A DNA stretch of 64,000 bases from an uncultured Desulfobulbus sp. (GCF_963665445.1 NZ_OY762276.1:4148601-4212600), one strand, 5' to 3'. Shown: positions 44,224 to 53,185, counted from the stretch's first letter. Notes: generated by a model from the letters alone, not told the origin. Program-made: numbers and translations.

Positions 44224-44269
44224 TGGCGCGCCCGGAGGGATTCGAACCCCCGACACTCGGATTCGAAGT
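44224..44269 (-). pseudogene. tRNA-Arg(UCG) 3' fragment, left copy
   Basis: On the minus strand the sequence runs from the anticodon loop ACTTCGAA through the 3' anticodon stem TCCGA, a T arm with loop TTCGAAT, the acceptor strand CGGGCGC and GCCA. The 5' half that should give GCGCCCG and the D arm is absent; what lies upstream is shared with the right copy instead. This is how the displaced half of a tRNA looks at the far end of an integrated element. Confidence 0.75.
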
Positions 44270-44495
44270 ACTATTCGCTACTCCTGCCAAACTCACCAAT
44301 TCTTCCTTTATTTTCAATCTGCTATAATTGTTCATCGAGTTCTCAAACTATTGCCAGTGAAACTATAGTGAAACTTTTTGGTTCTCGAACCTCTCTATAG
44401 TCTCATTTTCTATATACCAGATTTTTGAATTTGTTTCATTGGCACAATCCCGCCAGAGCCCTGAGAAGATCTATCAAGCATGGTGCCCTTCCCCA
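44224..44495 (-). repeat. 272-bp inverted repeat, left copy (attachment-site-like)
   Basis: It matches 57648-57919 in opposite orientation over exactly 272 bp with about nine mismatches and no gaps by eye. It comprises the 46-bp tRNA-Arg fragment plus about 226 bp of element-type DNA, including two nearly adjacent copies of AGTTTCACT. Positions 44496-44829 beyond it hold no supported gene. Confidence 0.9.
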
Positions 44496-45132
44496 GCCCA
44501 ATTCAGCCAGTCATGACAATGGTTGATAAAGAAAAACATTTAACGAAAGAATCCCTGGGGTAGATTTGGGTAGAAAATCAGGGACCGCCAAGAGCCATAG
44601 AAAATTATCATTTCGCTTAAACTACCCTTTAAGAACAATTCCTGATTTATTGGGTATCCCAAGAGATCACATTGATTGCCGAATTAAGGAGAGAGGGAAA
44701 CAGAGGTAGATCCCAGATGAAGAAAGCTATGGTTCCGATCCACGGAATCTTTGTAGGGTTAGAGAAAGACTTTCTTTTAGTTAAATCGCTCGGGAGGCCA
44801 AACGGAAGACAGAGAGGGGGGATGAGGAGCATAGCCGTCAGGCTAAGGAGAAGACTCCAAGGGGGTGGTTGTATTCAGACAATTAGGCGCGACAAAACCG
44901 TCAAAGCCCCAGCCTCATAATGGCACCCTTTCTACCCGAGAATGATTACTAATCACTCTCGGAGATTGATGTTGAAGTTTTGCTAAATATAGCCCTTTTT
45001 TCAGCATTTTGCATCATTTTTTACCATTAGGCTGGAGTTTGGAGTTTCAGGCTGGCCCGGCCGGAAGGCGATTTGGGGGGCAAAACTAAAAAAATATAAA
45101 AAAATTATTGACATAGCTGCCGAAATGCGGCA

Positions 45133-45187
45133 GCCGCGCTTTCCTTAGAAAGCGCGGCCTTCAGAAGAGAACAACTTCACTCTTCTG
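45133..45187 (+). promoter_or_regulatory. Two hairpins in the leader of the transposase mRNA
   Basis: GCCGCGCTTTC (45133-45143) pairs with GAAAGCGCGGC (45148-45158), and CAGAAGAG (45162-45169) pairs with CTCTTCTG (45180-45187). The second ends directly at the ribosome site GGAGG before the ATG at 45197. In insertion sequences such structures block translation from transcripts entering from outside; that role here is inference. Confidence 0.6.
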
Positions 45188-45196
45188 GAGGCCGCC

Positions 45197-46552
45197 ATGG
45201 GCAACAAGGGATATGGCAGTATCCCCGGGACCCTGTTTGAATGTATCACATTCCTTGCCAGGGCTCTACCGGTACGTTCCGTTCCAACCTTTATCGAACT
45301 GCTGATCGGTGCCATGCTCACCCAGACCGGGTTTGTTACCGGAGCCTGGCTGGCGATCAGACCGCGACGCAGTTGGAGCGCCTATTACAAATGGCTCCAG
45401 GAAGGCAAGTGGTCCTGGGTCGCCCTTGGGGTGCAGATGGCCCGGATGGTAGTGACCTTCTTTCCCCAGCTGGTCTGGTTCCTGATCATTGACGACACCT
45501 TCGTCTACCGGGCTTCCCGAAAGGCGCCGGGAAGCGGAATCTATCACCAGCACGGCAACAAGGCCAATCGACCCCAGTATGCCCGCGGCCAGTGCTGGGT
45601 GAGCATGGCCCTGTCGGTAACCAGGGGCAAAAAGCACTCGGCGATCCCTTTGCTCTCCCGGCTGATGCGCACCGACGGCAACACCGGCAAGCTCGATGCG
45701 GCGAAGGTCCTGCTCAGGACCGTAGCACGGGTGTTCACCGGCAAAAAGGTCTGTCTCCTAGTGGACAGCTGGTATATGAAGTACCCTTTGATCGCCTTTG
45801 TCCTGGCCCTTGGCTTTCAGGTGATCGGCCAGGTCCGACGGGATACGGCGCTGTACGCGCTTCCAGTGGCCACCGGCAAACGGGGGCGGCCGGCCAAGTA
45901 TGGCGCCAAATACACCCCGGATGAGGTTGCTCTCTTGCCGGAGGTACGCCATTGGCTGTTCCTCTACGGCAAGTGGCAATGGGTACGCTACCGGAGTGCT
46001 GTCTGCCTGGCTAAATTCCTTCGCGGCCATCGGGTCAGGGCCGTGTGGATGCAGTTCGAAGACGAGGATGGCGAGCTCAGTAAGCCACGCCTGCTCATCT
46101 CCACCAACAGTCAGCTGAGTGCAGACGAGGTGTTCAAGTTCTACGCCCGCCGCTGGGCCATCGAAGACCTCTTCAACCAGATGAAGAACGGTTGGGGCTG
46201 GCGCGAGGCCTGGCAGCAGTCCCGCCAAGTGCTGCACCGCTGGACTCAGATCCTTTCGGCCGCCTATGCCCTGCCGCAACTGCTGAGCATGTATTGCAGC
46301 GAGCAGATGCACGGACTGCTGCAACTGACGCCATGGCGGAAAAAGGCCCCGGTGACCGCCGGCCAGATTCGCTTGGGACTACGGATGTTTTTCAGCCATG
46401 TCCGGGTTCGGGACTGGTGGAACCCGACATGCCGAAAATTCGAACCCGGTTCACCCCTTGGGAAATCGGGCAATACTGCCGATTCAGGAAAAAACTCCAG
46501 GAAACGGAGAGAAAGGAACAATAGGGTAACTCATCCGGCACCGCCATCGTGA
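45197..46552 (+). CDS. DDE-superfamily transposase
   Basis: A 451-aa transposase. Visible are FLIIDDTFVYRASRKAPGSG with the first catalytic Asp, VCLLVDSWYMKYPLI with the second, and the C-terminal YARRWAIEDLFNQMKNGWG with the Glu, followed by WREAWQQSRQVLHRW. This spacing and the YARRWAIE block recall the IS701/DDE_5-like transposases, but the 9-bp target duplication is not typical of IS701, so I leave the family open. The ribosome site GGAGG is close to a hairpin. A basic tail of about 30 residues ends the protein. Intact. Confidence 0.88.
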   Translation: MGNKGYGSIPGTLFECITFLARALPVRSVPTFIELLIGAMLTQTGFVTGAWLAIRPRRSWSAYYKWLQEGKWSWVALGVQMARMVVTFFPQLVWFLIIDDTFVYRASRKAPGSGIYHQHGNKANRPQYARGQCWVSMALSVTRGKKHSAIPLLSRLMRTDGNTGKLDAAKVLLRTVARVFTGKKVCLLVDSWYMKYPLIAFVLALGFQVIGQVRRDTALYALPVATGKRGRPAKYGAKYTPDEVALLPEVRHWLFLYGKWQWVRYRSAVCLAKFLRGHRVRAVWMQFEDEDGELSKPRLLISTNSQLSADEVFKFYARRWAIEDLFNQMKNGWGWREAWQQSRQVLHRWTQILSAAYALPQLLSMYCSEQMHGLLQLTPWRKKAPVTAGQIRLGLRMFFSHVRVRDWWNPTCRKFEPGSPLGKSGNTADSGKNSRKRRERNNRVTHPAPPS

Positions 46553-46593
46553 CGGTGGCTTAACCATGAAACTCCAAACTCCAGACCATTAGG

Positions 46594-47263
46594 AGAGTAG
46601 GAGATAAGAAATATCGGCTGATTGAAGAATCTATCAGGAAACAGCTTCACTGCTTCTTTACCGCGCAGGAAATCGACCTGTTAGCTCGTAAGAGCAAGTT
46701 CGTTCAGCGGTCAAGCGTGCTTGGTGGATTCACTTTTCTCTGCCTGCTGGCTTTTAATAGCGATGCTTTGGCTTTTGAGAGTCTCAACGATCTCACCGTT
46801 AAGCTGGAATTGGACCATGCCATATGCATAAAAAAACAATCCCTGGATGAGCGCTTCAATCAGCATGCGGTTTCGTTTCTCACAGCAGCCCTTTCAGAGT
46901 TGTTTAACAAGCAGTTGTCAGAGGGAAAATCGCTGTTGATGAGTTGTGATCAGTTTGCAAGGATTTTGATTAAAGATTCTGTTTGTTTTCAAATAGATCA
47001 ATCTTTATCCAAGTATTACCCCGGTAGCGGCGGCAGTGGCTCTGCGGCCAGTGTCAGAATCCAGTTTGAATATGATTTAGTGTCCGGCAGAATCGTTGAT
47101 CTCAGCCTGAATGCGTTTAACGACCAGGATGCAACCAATTCAACGCTGACCATTGATGTTGTCAGAGAAGGTGACCTTGTTATTCGCGACCTCGCTTACA
47201 TGCATATATCTGCACTGCGAGGCATCTTGCAGAACCTTGGTGACTTTTTGTGCCGCCTGCAGG
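46594..47263 (+). pseudogene. IS4-family transposase, piece 1 (N-terminal)
   Basis: The frame reads EIDLLARKSKFVQRSSVLGG, FTFLCLLAFNSDALAFESLN and later FNDQDATNSTLTIDVVREGD, typical of the N-terminal half of IS4-type transposases with the first Asp in LLMSCDQFARILIKDS. It ends at LGDFLCRLQA where the IS1634-like element begins. The piece has no clear start codon after the DDE element was inserted in front of it, and a reading from 46717 would be a chance start. It continues exactly in frame at 49211. Confidence 0.85.
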
Positions 47264-49210
47264 CTTATGTTTGCGGGTTGTAGGCACATTTTAGTGCAGT
47301 GCCGGAGAAAATATCACGCAATTTCAATGTGATAAAATTTTACGCGTGGTGAAAATCTCAAAATCTGTGGGCACACGCGAAGCGATATTTCAGTTGAAAT
47401 ACGCGAATTAGCACGCTAACGTGGTGGGCAGTCATGTATCTGCGAACCACGAAACGAAAAAACAAGAACGGCACCGTTACCGAGTATCTCCAGCTCGCCC
47501 ACAACGAGCGGAATCCGGAGACCAACTCCACCGTTGCCCGCATCATCCACAGCTTCGGACGCGCCGATCAGCTCGACCGTGAGGCCTTGGTGCGGCTCGC
47601 CCGATCTATAGCCAGAGTCTGCGGGGTAACCATTGTTGACCCCGCTGGTAGCGAGGAGGCTCAAGGTGGTGGACTGCCCGACGATCTTGAGATCCTGCGC
47701 ACAGTCGAACTCGGCACAGTGCTGGTCATCGAAACCCTTTGGGAGCGGTTGGGTATCGGCAAAGCGCTGCGGTCTCTGCTGGACAAAGGCAAGTATGCCG
47801 TTGCCTATGACCAGGCCCTGCTGGCCATGACCGCCAATCGTCTCTGCGCACCGGAATCCAAACTCGGTGTTTGGGATCGGTGGCTGGAGCAGGTCCATCT
47901 GCCCAAATGCCAAGGCCTGAAACTGCGGCAGATGTACGAGGCGATGGATTTCCTCCACAAGCATATCGACGCGGTAGAGGAAGCAGTCTTTTTTCAGACC
48001 GCCAACTTGTTCAACCTCTCGGTTGATCTGATCTTTTACGATACGACGACGGCTTCATTCTCCATTGATTACGAGGACGAGGAAGACGAAAACGACGGTC
48101 TGCGTCAGTACGGTCATTCCAAAGAGGGCACGTGGACGCCGCAAATCGTGGTCGCCCTGGCGGTTACCCGAGAGGGATTGCCGGTAAAAAGTTGGGTTTT
48201 TCCCGGTAACACGGCGGATGTATCCACGATCGAGCGTATCAGAAAGGACCTGCGAGGCTGGAACCTCGGTCGAGCGCTGTTCGTGGCCGACTCGGGTATG
48301 AACTCCTCCGCTAACCGAGAAGAACTTGCACGGGCCTGTGGCAAATACCTGCTGGCCACCCGCATGGCATCGGTGGCCGAAATCAAGAAAGAGGTCCTCT
48401 CGCAACCAGGTCGCTTCACCACCTTCACCGACAACCTGCAAGCCAAGGAAGTTGTTATCGGCGATGGCGAGCGACGGCGGCGATACATCCTCTGCTTCAA
48501 CCCAAAGGAAGCAGAGCGGCAACGAATACAACGGGAAGAGATCGTCGGCATGCTCGAAGAGCAGCTTGCCGGCCATAAAGACCGTGATGCTTCCGCCCAA
48601 TGGGCCGTCGAACTGCTGGCCTCAAAACGATACAAGCGATACCTGAGAACAACCGAGGCCGGAAAAATTCGCCTGGACCGAGCAGCCATCACCGAGGCCA
48701 AACGCTACGACGGCAAGTGGGTGCTGGAAACCAACGATGACACCATCAGCCTTGAAGATGCGGCCCTTGGCTACAAAGGGCTTTTGGTTATCGAACGGTG
48801 TTTCCGATCCCTCAAGCGCACCCAGATCAAAATGATGCCTATGTATCATTGGGCCGCACGGCGCATCGAAACGCATGTAAAAATCTGTGTTCTGGCGCTG
48901 CTCATAGAGCGCGTTGCGGAACGTGAGTGCGGGGAGCCCTGGTCCCGGATACGGCGCAACTTAGCCAAACTTCAAGCCACTGAGTTTCAAAAAGACCAGC
49001 ACAGTTTTTTTCAGATTAATTCAGCGCCGGAAGCCTGTCGTGAACTGATGAAAAAACTTGTAACTCCGCTACCGACCAAAATTTTTGGCATTAAGCCCCT
49101 TGAAAAATAAGTGCAATACCTGTGGGCACACGCCAAAATCGGCACCACCCGCCAACGCCCACCAGGCAAGGCTTTGCGGCTAGGCGTGTTCCACAACCCG
49201 TAAACCCAGG
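47264..49210 (+). mobile_element. IS1634-like insertion sequence, complete copy
   Basis: The outer ends CTTATGTTTGCGGG (47264) and CCTGGGTTTACGGG (complement, ending 49210) are imperfect inverted repeats. GCAGG is duplicated at 47259-47263 and 49211-49215. It has split the IS4 transposase frame between LCRLQA and NKQVYQLRG. A second, frameshifted copy begins at 62764, which confirms the end at CCTGGG. Confidence 0.85.
47434..49110 (+). CDS. IS1634 family transposase
   Basis: A 558-aa DDE transposase. The N-terminus MYLRTTKRKNKNGTVTEYLQLAHNER is the usual IS1634 opening. Catalytic blocks are LIFYDTTTASFSIDYED with the first Asp, ALFVADSGMNSSANRE with the second, and the C-terminal GLLVIERCFRSLKRTQIKMM with the Glu, then YHWAARRIETHVKICVLALL. 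Length is normal and no stop interrupts it, so this copy could be active and could be the source of the truncated copy at 62764. Confidence 0.92.
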   Translation: MYLRTTKRKNKNGTVTEYLQLAHNERNPETNSTVARIIHSFGRADQLDREALVRLARSIARVCGVTIVDPAGSEEAQGGGLPDDLEILRTVELGTVLVIETLWERLGIGKALRSLLDKGKYAVAYDQALLAMTANRLCAPESKLGVWDRWLEQVHLPKCQGLKLRQMYEAMDFLHKHIDAVEEAVFFQTANLFNLSVDLIFYDTTTASFSIDYEDEEDENDGLRQYGHSKEGTWTPQIVVALAVTREGLPVKSWVFPGNTADVSTIERIRKDLRGWNLGRALFVADSGMNSSANREELARACGKYLLATRMASVAEIKKEVLSQPGRFTTFTDNLQAKEVVIGDGERRRRYILCFNPKEAERQRIQREEIVGMLEEQLAGHKDRDASAQWAVELLASKRYKRYLRTTEAGKIRLDRAAITEAKRYDGKWVLETNDDTISLEDAALGYKGLLVIERCFRSLKRTQIKMMPMYHWAARRIETHVKICVLALLIERVAERECGEPWSRIRRNLAKLQATEFQKDQHSFFQINSAPEACRELMKKLVTPLPTKIFGIKPLEK

Positions 49211-49484
49211 GCAGGCCAACAAGCAGGTGTATCAACTTCGAGGCAAGAAAAAGCTTGAGCTGAATTTTTCCCGGATTGTTCGAGCCATGACCGATGCAGG
49301 AATTGAAAAAATTGAAGACAGAGTATTCCTTGACCGGGATCTGACATTAGAGGTTCGCCTCTTTGTTTATCTGTTACCTGAAAGCGTCTACCAGGAACGA
49401 ATGCGCAAGGCCAACCTGAATGCCCAAAAGAAAGGGCGGCAAATAGGGAAAGAATTCAAAGCCCGAGCAAGGCTCAATCTGTTC
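49211..49484 (+). pseudogene. IS4-family transposase, piece 2
   Basis: It continues piece 1 in frame: ANKQVYQLRGKKKLELNFSR, then GIEKIEDRVFLDRDLTLEVR, LFVYLLPESVYQERMRK and KARARLNLF. The last 8 bp ATCTGTTC (49477-49484) are duplicated at 52945 on the far side of the first IS21-type transposon. Joining across the transposon gives CTC-AAT-CTG-TTC-ATC-ACC, reading LNLFIT without a break. Confidence 0.9.
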
Positions 49485-49512
49485 TGGGGCCAGCGATCTA
49501 CTTTCCATCCAA

Positions 49513-49559
49513 AATCATCGGCGTAAAAGTCGACACAATCAGCGGTTGAAACCCAACCA
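49513..49559 (+). repeat. IstA-binding-type repeats, left end of transposon 1
   Basis: Two tandem units 24 bp apart, starting AATCATCGG (49513) and AATCAGCGG (49537), both followed by an A-rich core and a CA(G/A)CCA-like tail. They match the right-end units in inverted orientation. IS21 ends normally carry such multiple sites for the transposase. Confidence 0.75.
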
Positions 49560-49599
49560 CTGACCTCTTTTTTCTTCCTTTTCTTTTTTCCTCCTTAAA

Positions 49600-49617
49600 A
49601 CCTGATGTATATCAGGT
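49600..49617. promoter_or_regulatory. Palindrome upstream of the zinc-ribbon gene
   Basis: ACCTGAT (49600-49606) and ATCAGGT (49611-49617) are 7-bp inverted arms around GTAT, 84 bp upstream of the zinc-ribbon start. A candidate operator for a transposon-encoded regulator. Confidence 0.4.
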
Positions 49618-49700
49618 GGATTTTCTTCTATTTTTTCCTTTGTAGTTTCTTTGTATTCTTGCTGTTCGGCAAGCACGTCTCTCAACACATGGAGGTGCAA

Positions 49701-50138
49701 ATGAAACGGGCCACCTTTCGCTGCGCCTGTTGCAGGCGGATTCTGCCAAGAAACTCCAAAGTGAAAAATCAACGATACTGCGGTGATAAAGCGTGTCAGC
49801 GGGCGAGAAAACGCAAGTGGCAACGAGAAAAGCTGGAAGCGGATCCCGATCACCGGGCCAACAAACGAGAGAGTCAACGGGCCTGGCAAAATAAAAATCC
49901 TACTTATTGGCAGGAGTATCGCCGGAGAAATCCCGATTCCGGTGAACGTAACCGTCGGCTGCAGCGGTTACGAGACAGGACGAAACGTCAGGGAGCCGGG
50001 AACGATCTTGCAAAGAAGGACACGTCAACGCGGCTTTTCAACGATACATCAATAATTTATTACATTTCATCCAACATGGGGAATCTTGCAAAGATGGACG
50101 CGTTGCCCGTAAAAATCATCCCTATTACAGCAGGATAG
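49701..50138 (+). CDS. Transposon zinc-ribbon protein
   Basis: A 145-aa basic protein preceded by GGAGG 5 nt upstream of the ATG. Residues about 8-32 form a CxxC...CxxxxC zinc ribbon (FRCACCRRILPR, QRYCGDKACQRARKRKW). A long Arg/Lys-rich helix follows (residues about 33-95, with YWQEYRRRNPDSGERNRRLQ). Its tail contains LAKKD and LAKMD, which are encoded by copies of a 17-bp DNA repeat, so the tail may be shaped by DNA constraints. A homologue with the same cysteine spacing opens the second transposon at 53353, and a decayed one is at 30976. A DNA-binding role in transposition or its control is inference. Confidence 0.78.
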   Translation: MKRATFRCACCRRILPRNSKVKNQRYCGDKACQRARKRKWQREKLEADPDHRANKRESQRAWQNKNPTYWQEYRRRNPDSGERNRRLQRLRDRTKRQGAGNDLAKKDTSTRLFNDTSIIYYISSNMGNLAKMDALPVKIIPITAG

Positions 50139-50159
50139 CCACATCTTGCAAAGAAGGAC
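50005..50159 (+). repeat. Three copies of a 17-bp repeat
   Basis: ATCTTGCAAAGAAGGAC at 50005 and 50143 and ATCTTGCAAAGATGGAC at 50083 (one mismatch), 78 and 60 bp apart, all in the same orientation. The first two lie in the end of the zinc-ribbon gene and the third in the gap before the next gene. Flanks differ, so these look like protein-binding iterons. Confidence 0.8.
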
Positions 50160-50212
50160 TCGATGGCCTCAGGTCTTTCGATGCGCTACCGTGCTCAAGA
50201 AAGGAGGTCTTT

Positions 50213-50617
50213 ATGAGAAACGCACTGCTTCCCCAACGAGTACGAACGATCAACGGCAGCTTCGCTTATATCGAACACCGGTTCCTGCGCCACGGCTTCT
50301 GGGCCAGTCTCGCTCATCATGAACTGCTCCTCTATTTCTTCCTGGTCATGGTCGCCGATAGACAGGGGCTGTCGTTTTATGCCTACGACAAGATTTGCTC
50401 TCTGCTTGCCATCAGCCTGGATGAGTACATCCTGGCCCGCGACAGTCTTATCAGCAAAGACCTGCTGGCCTTTGACGGCACTTTTTTCCAGGTCCTGTCC
50501 CTGCCTGGGGAAGCAGTCCGTAACACCAAGTTGCTCCGGGCGCCTGAAGATATGCAGCGAAAAGATCCGGCAACCATTGACCGGCTTATCCGGCACAGTA
50601 TGGAGATGGGCAGATGA
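50213..50617 (+). CDS. Transposon accessory protein, unrecognised
   Basis: A 134-aa protein with AGGAGG 6 nt before its ATG. The sequence (FAYIEHRFLRHGFWASLAHHELLLYFFLVMVADRQGLSFYAYDKICSLL, split here as helices and turns) looks like a winged-helix DNA-binding or replication-type domain: a helix-rich first half, then DEYILARDSLISKDLLAFDG and FFQVLSLP. It ends with an ATGA overlap (50614-50617) with istA, so it is translationally coupled to the transposase. It occupies the place that the ParB-like gene has in transposon 2. I do not recognise a named family. Confidence 0.72.
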   Translation: MRNALLPQRVRTINGSFAYIEHRFLRHGFWASLAHHELLLYFFLVMVADRQGLSFYAYDKICSLLAISLDEYILARDSLISKDLLAFDGTFFQVLSLPGEAVRNTKLLRAPEDMQRKDPATIDRLIRHSMEMGR

Positions 50618-52086
50618 TCGGCAGGCGAACGGTTCTGGAAATTGTGGAGCTCAAGGAACAGGGATTTTCTATCCGCAGTATTGCCAGGCAGTTACAGTTG
50701 AATCGCGAGACCGTGGCAAAATACCTCGCCGACGATACGCCGAAGCGGACCAAGGTTAAAAAAGCGTCCAAGCTGGATCCCTACAGAGAGATGATTGCCG
50801 AGATGGTTGCACGCTGTCCGGACATAAAGGCGCCGGTGGTGCTGCAGAGAATCAGTAGTAAGGGGTTCAACGGTGAAATCACTATAGTGCGGGACCTGCT
50901 CAGACGATTGCGTGGTCAGCGATCTCAGCGCCAACCTTTTATCCGTTTTGAGTCGGAACCGGGCGAGCAAATCCAGATCGATTGGGGCCACTTTTCCGGC
51001 CTTTCCTATGGTGAGAGCAGCAGGAAACTCTATGCGCTTGCCGTGCTGGAAGGCTACAGCCGCATGCTCTACGTTTATTTTACCCACAGTCAGCAACAGG
51101 AGTCGCTGCATCAGGGATTGCTGGAAGCATTCAGGTATTTCGGCGGGACGCCGAAAGAAATCGTGGTCGACAACATGCTCACCGCAGTGACGGAGCGGGT
51201 GGGTTCGATCATCCGTTTCAATGACGCCTTTCTCGAATTTATCGGCAATTTCGGCATCCGGCCCCATGCCTGTAGCATCCGGGCGCCCCATGAAAAAGGC
51301 AAGGTGGAGAATGCCATCAAATACATCCGTACCAACTTCTGGCCCCTGCGGGAGATAACCAGCCTCGACCAGGCCCAGGAGCAGGTGCGGCACTGGCTGG
51401 ACACCGTGGCCAACGTCAGAAAGCACGCCACCACCGGCCAGCGCCCCATAGACCGGCTGCAGGGGTTGCAACCGCTGCCCGACCCACTACCGGACTGCCG
51501 GCAGGTCTGTGCGCTTCAGGTCCACAAGGACTTTGGAGTACGTTTCGATGCCAACGTCTATTCCGTACCGCCATGGGCCGTTGGTAAACAGGTTGTTCTC
51601 AAGGCTGACAACCAACGAGTCTCCATCTACCTCAAAGACAAAATGATCGCCTGCCATTGCCGGTGCTGGCAGCGGAGACAGCGCCTGGAGCTACCAGGCC
51701 ACCGGGAACAGGTACAGAAAATCAAGAAGAGAACGCTTCGCGATCGACAGGTGATGATTTTCCTCTCTCTGGGAGAAATCGCGCTGCGGTATCTCAACCA
51801 GCTGACCGATCTTCGGCTCCCGATCAAAAAGAATATCGTCGCCCTATTGCTGCTGGGGGATGAATACGGCGAGTCCGCGCTGCGCTATGGACTGGAAAAA
51901 TCATTGGAGAAAAAGGCTATCGGCGCCGACTATGTCCGCAACATCCTCTACCAGGAGATGACACCGGTCAATGATCACCCGCCGGTACGGCTTGACCAGG
52001 AGAACCTCAATGACATCAGGCTCACAACTCCGTCTTTGGCCGAGTACGACGCCATTGCCCTTAAAAGGAGATCCGGCAATGGTTAA
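50614..52086 (+). CDS. istA: IS21 family transposase IstA
   Basis: A 490-aa IS21-type DDE transposase. The N-terminal helix-turn-helix is IVELKEQGFSIRSIARQLQL. The catalytic triad lies in IQIDWGHFSGL (Asp), KEIVVDNMLTAV (Asp) and KGKVENAIKYIRTNFW (Glu), followed by a beta-barrel-like part DFGVRFDANVYSVPPWAVG. Length is typical. It is coupled to the 134-aa gene upstream (ATGA) and overlaps istB downstream. No frameshift; it appears functional. Confidence 0.95.
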   Translation: MIGRRTVLEIVELKEQGFSIRSIARQLQLNRETVAKYLADDTPKRTKVKKASKLDPYREMIAEMVARCPDIKAPVVLQRISSKGFNGEITIVRDLLRRLRGQRSQRQPFIRFESEPGEQIQIDWGHFSGLSYGESSRKLYALAVLEGYSRMLYVYFTHSQQQESLHQGLLEAFRYFGGTPKEIVVDNMLTAVTERVGSIIRFNDAFLEFIGNFGIRPHACSIRAPHEKGKVENAIKYIRTNFWPLREITSLDQAQEQVRHWLDTVANVRKHATTGQRPIDRLQGLQPLPDPLPDCRQVCALQVHKDFGVRFDANVYSVPPWAVGKQVVLKADNQRVSIYLKDKMIACHCRCWQRRQRLELPGHREQVQKIKKRTLRDRQVMIFLSLGEIALRYLNQLTDLRLPIKKNIVALLLLGDEYGESALRYGLEKSLEKKAIGADYVRNILYQEMTPVNDHPPVRLDQENLNDIRLTTPSLAEYDAIALKRRSGNG

Positions 52087-52807
52087 AGAGATCCAGGGGA
52101 AGTTCAAGGCATTGCGCCTTAAACACTGCGCGGAAAACATAGAATCCATCCTGGAGCAGGGGAAACAGAAAAACCTCTCTGCCCTGCAGGCGATGCATCG
52201 CCTGCTCGACCTGGAGCTCGAGCAGCGTCGTCGGGCAAGAATTATGCTGTGCTTCAAACAGTCGAAACTGCCGGAGCAGCCGACCATCGATCAGTTTGAT
52301 TTCAACTTTCATTCATCACGCAGTCAGCACAAAACAACCATTCTTGGGCTGCTGGATCTTGAATTTATCCGCCGTAAAATGGACGTCATCCTCATCGGCA
52401 ATCCTGGCGTGGGGAAAAGTCTCCTGGCAAAGACCATTGCCTATGGAGCCACCCAGGACGGCATCAAAACGCTTTTCACTTCGGCAATGGATATGATCAA
52501 CCAGTTGGTCGCCGCTCAGGACAATCGAACCCTTTTAAGCAAACTCAAAACATACCAAAGTCCGGATCTGCTTGTGATAGATGAGATCGGGTATCTACCG
52601 CTTGGCCAACAGGGCTCAAACTTATTTTTCCAAGTTATCAGTGCTCGGCATAAACAGAAGTCGACCATCATAACGACCAATTTGCCCTTTGCACAATGGG
52701 GAAACATCTTTGATAACACCACTGTTGCCACGGCGATTGCCGACCGACTCGTCTACAACTCGGAGATCCTTGTCATGGAGGGAAAAAGCTATCGAAAAAG
52801 GGCATAA
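52079..52807 (+). CDS. istB: IS21 family ATPase IstB
   Basis: A 242-aa AAA+ ATPase helper of IS21 transposition, similar to DnaC. Walker A is GNPGVGKSLLAK and Walker B is LLVIDEIGYLPL, with the sensor region STIITTNLPFAQW. The ATG at 52079 overlaps the istA stop and has AAAGGAG 8 nt upstream; the open frame extends back to 51971 inside istA. IstB oligomerises on target DNA and recruits IstA. Intact. Confidence 0.94.
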   Translation: MVKEIQGKFKALRLKHCAENIESILEQGKQKNLSALQAMHRLLDLELEQRRRARIMLCFKQSKLPEQPTIDQFDFNFHSSRSQHKTTILGLLDLEFIRRKMDVILIGNPGVGKSLLAKTIAYGATQDGIKTLFTSAMDMINQLVAAQDNRTLLSKLKTYQSPDLLVIDEIGYLPLGQQGSNLFFQVISARHKQKSTIITTNLPFAQWGNIFDNTTVATAIADRLVYNSEILVMEGKSYRKRA

Positions 52808-52893
52808 TCGGCAAAAACACAATCAGACAAGACAATCGAGGAGGTGCGTTTTCGCATTATTCCGAGACGCAGTGGTCCGCCTTACCCTCAAAG

Positions 52894-52941
52894 TGGCTGG
52901 TTTTTATCCGTTGATTTTGGCTGGTTTTCAAACCGCTGATT
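52894..52941 (-). repeat. IstA-binding-type repeats, right end of transposon 1
   Basis: Two units in inverted orientation to the left end, 52918-52941 and 52894-52916, each with AATCA(G/A)CGG on the minus strand followed by an A-rich core and CCAGCCA, 24 bp apart. Confidence 0.78.
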
Positions 52942-52944
52942 ACA

Positions 52945-53185
52945 ATCTGTTCATCACCTCCGCCTCAGAGGAGTTGCTTGATATTGAAAATGCGTGGAAG
53001 GCATACACGTTGCGCTGGCAAATCGAGCTTGTCTTTAAGATCTGGAAATCACTGTGGAAAATCGACAAGGTCAAAAAGGTGAAAAAGGAACGCCTTGAAT
53101 GCTATATTTACTCGAAATTATTCATTATTGTACTCAGCCTGAACATGTTATGGATAACGCATAACCTCATGCGCGGGCTGTACGG
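52945..53185 (+). pseudogene. IS4-family transposase, piece 3
   Basis: It continues piece 2 in frame after removal of transposon 1: NLFITSASEELLDIENAWKA, then YTLRWQIELVFKIWKSLWKI with the catalytic Glu, LECYIYSKLFIIVLSLNMLW and THNLMRGLYG. TGTACGG at its end (53179-53185) is nearly repeated as TGTATGG at 57373, past transposon 2. Confidence 0.9.

Larger units (their letters stand above)
45032..46584 (+). mobile_element. DDE insertion sequence with 18-bp perfect TIRs
   Basis: CTGGAGTTTGGAGTTTCA at 45032-45049 is perfectly inverted at 46567-46584. ACCATTAGG is duplicated on both sides (45023-45031 and 46585-46593), a 9-bp target duplication. Length is 1553 bp with one intact transposase gene. 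A decayed relative is at 32209. It interrupts the leader of the IS4-family element. Confidence 0.95.
49485..52944 (+). mobile_element. IS21-type transposon 1, four genes
   Basis: The ends are 5'-TG (TGGGGCCAGC at 49485) and CA-3' (GATTACA ending 52944), with the 8-bp target duplication ATCTGTTC on both sides (49477-49484 and 52945-52952). It encodes a zinc-ribbon protein, an unrecognised 134-aa protein, IstA and IstB in one direction. The 3460-bp length is larger than a plain IS21 element (about 2.5 kb) because of the two extra genes. Repeats of 23-24 bp mark both ends. Confidence 0.9.

Noticed and set aside
44672-44920. 82-aa basic frame left of the IS4 end
   Set aside because: No ribosome site, crosses the IS4 terminal repeat, no family features.
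49122-49526. 134-aa frame starting MGTRQNRHH as a gene
   Set aside because: Its start lies in the end of the IS1634-like element and the rest is IS4 transposase piece 2; the same start appears fused to the recombinase at 62852, which shows it is an IS-derived artefact.
50005-50159. Three regularly placed 17-bp repeats as a short CRISPR array
   Set aside because: Spacings differ (78 and 60 bp), two copies lie within coding sequence, and no cas gene is near.
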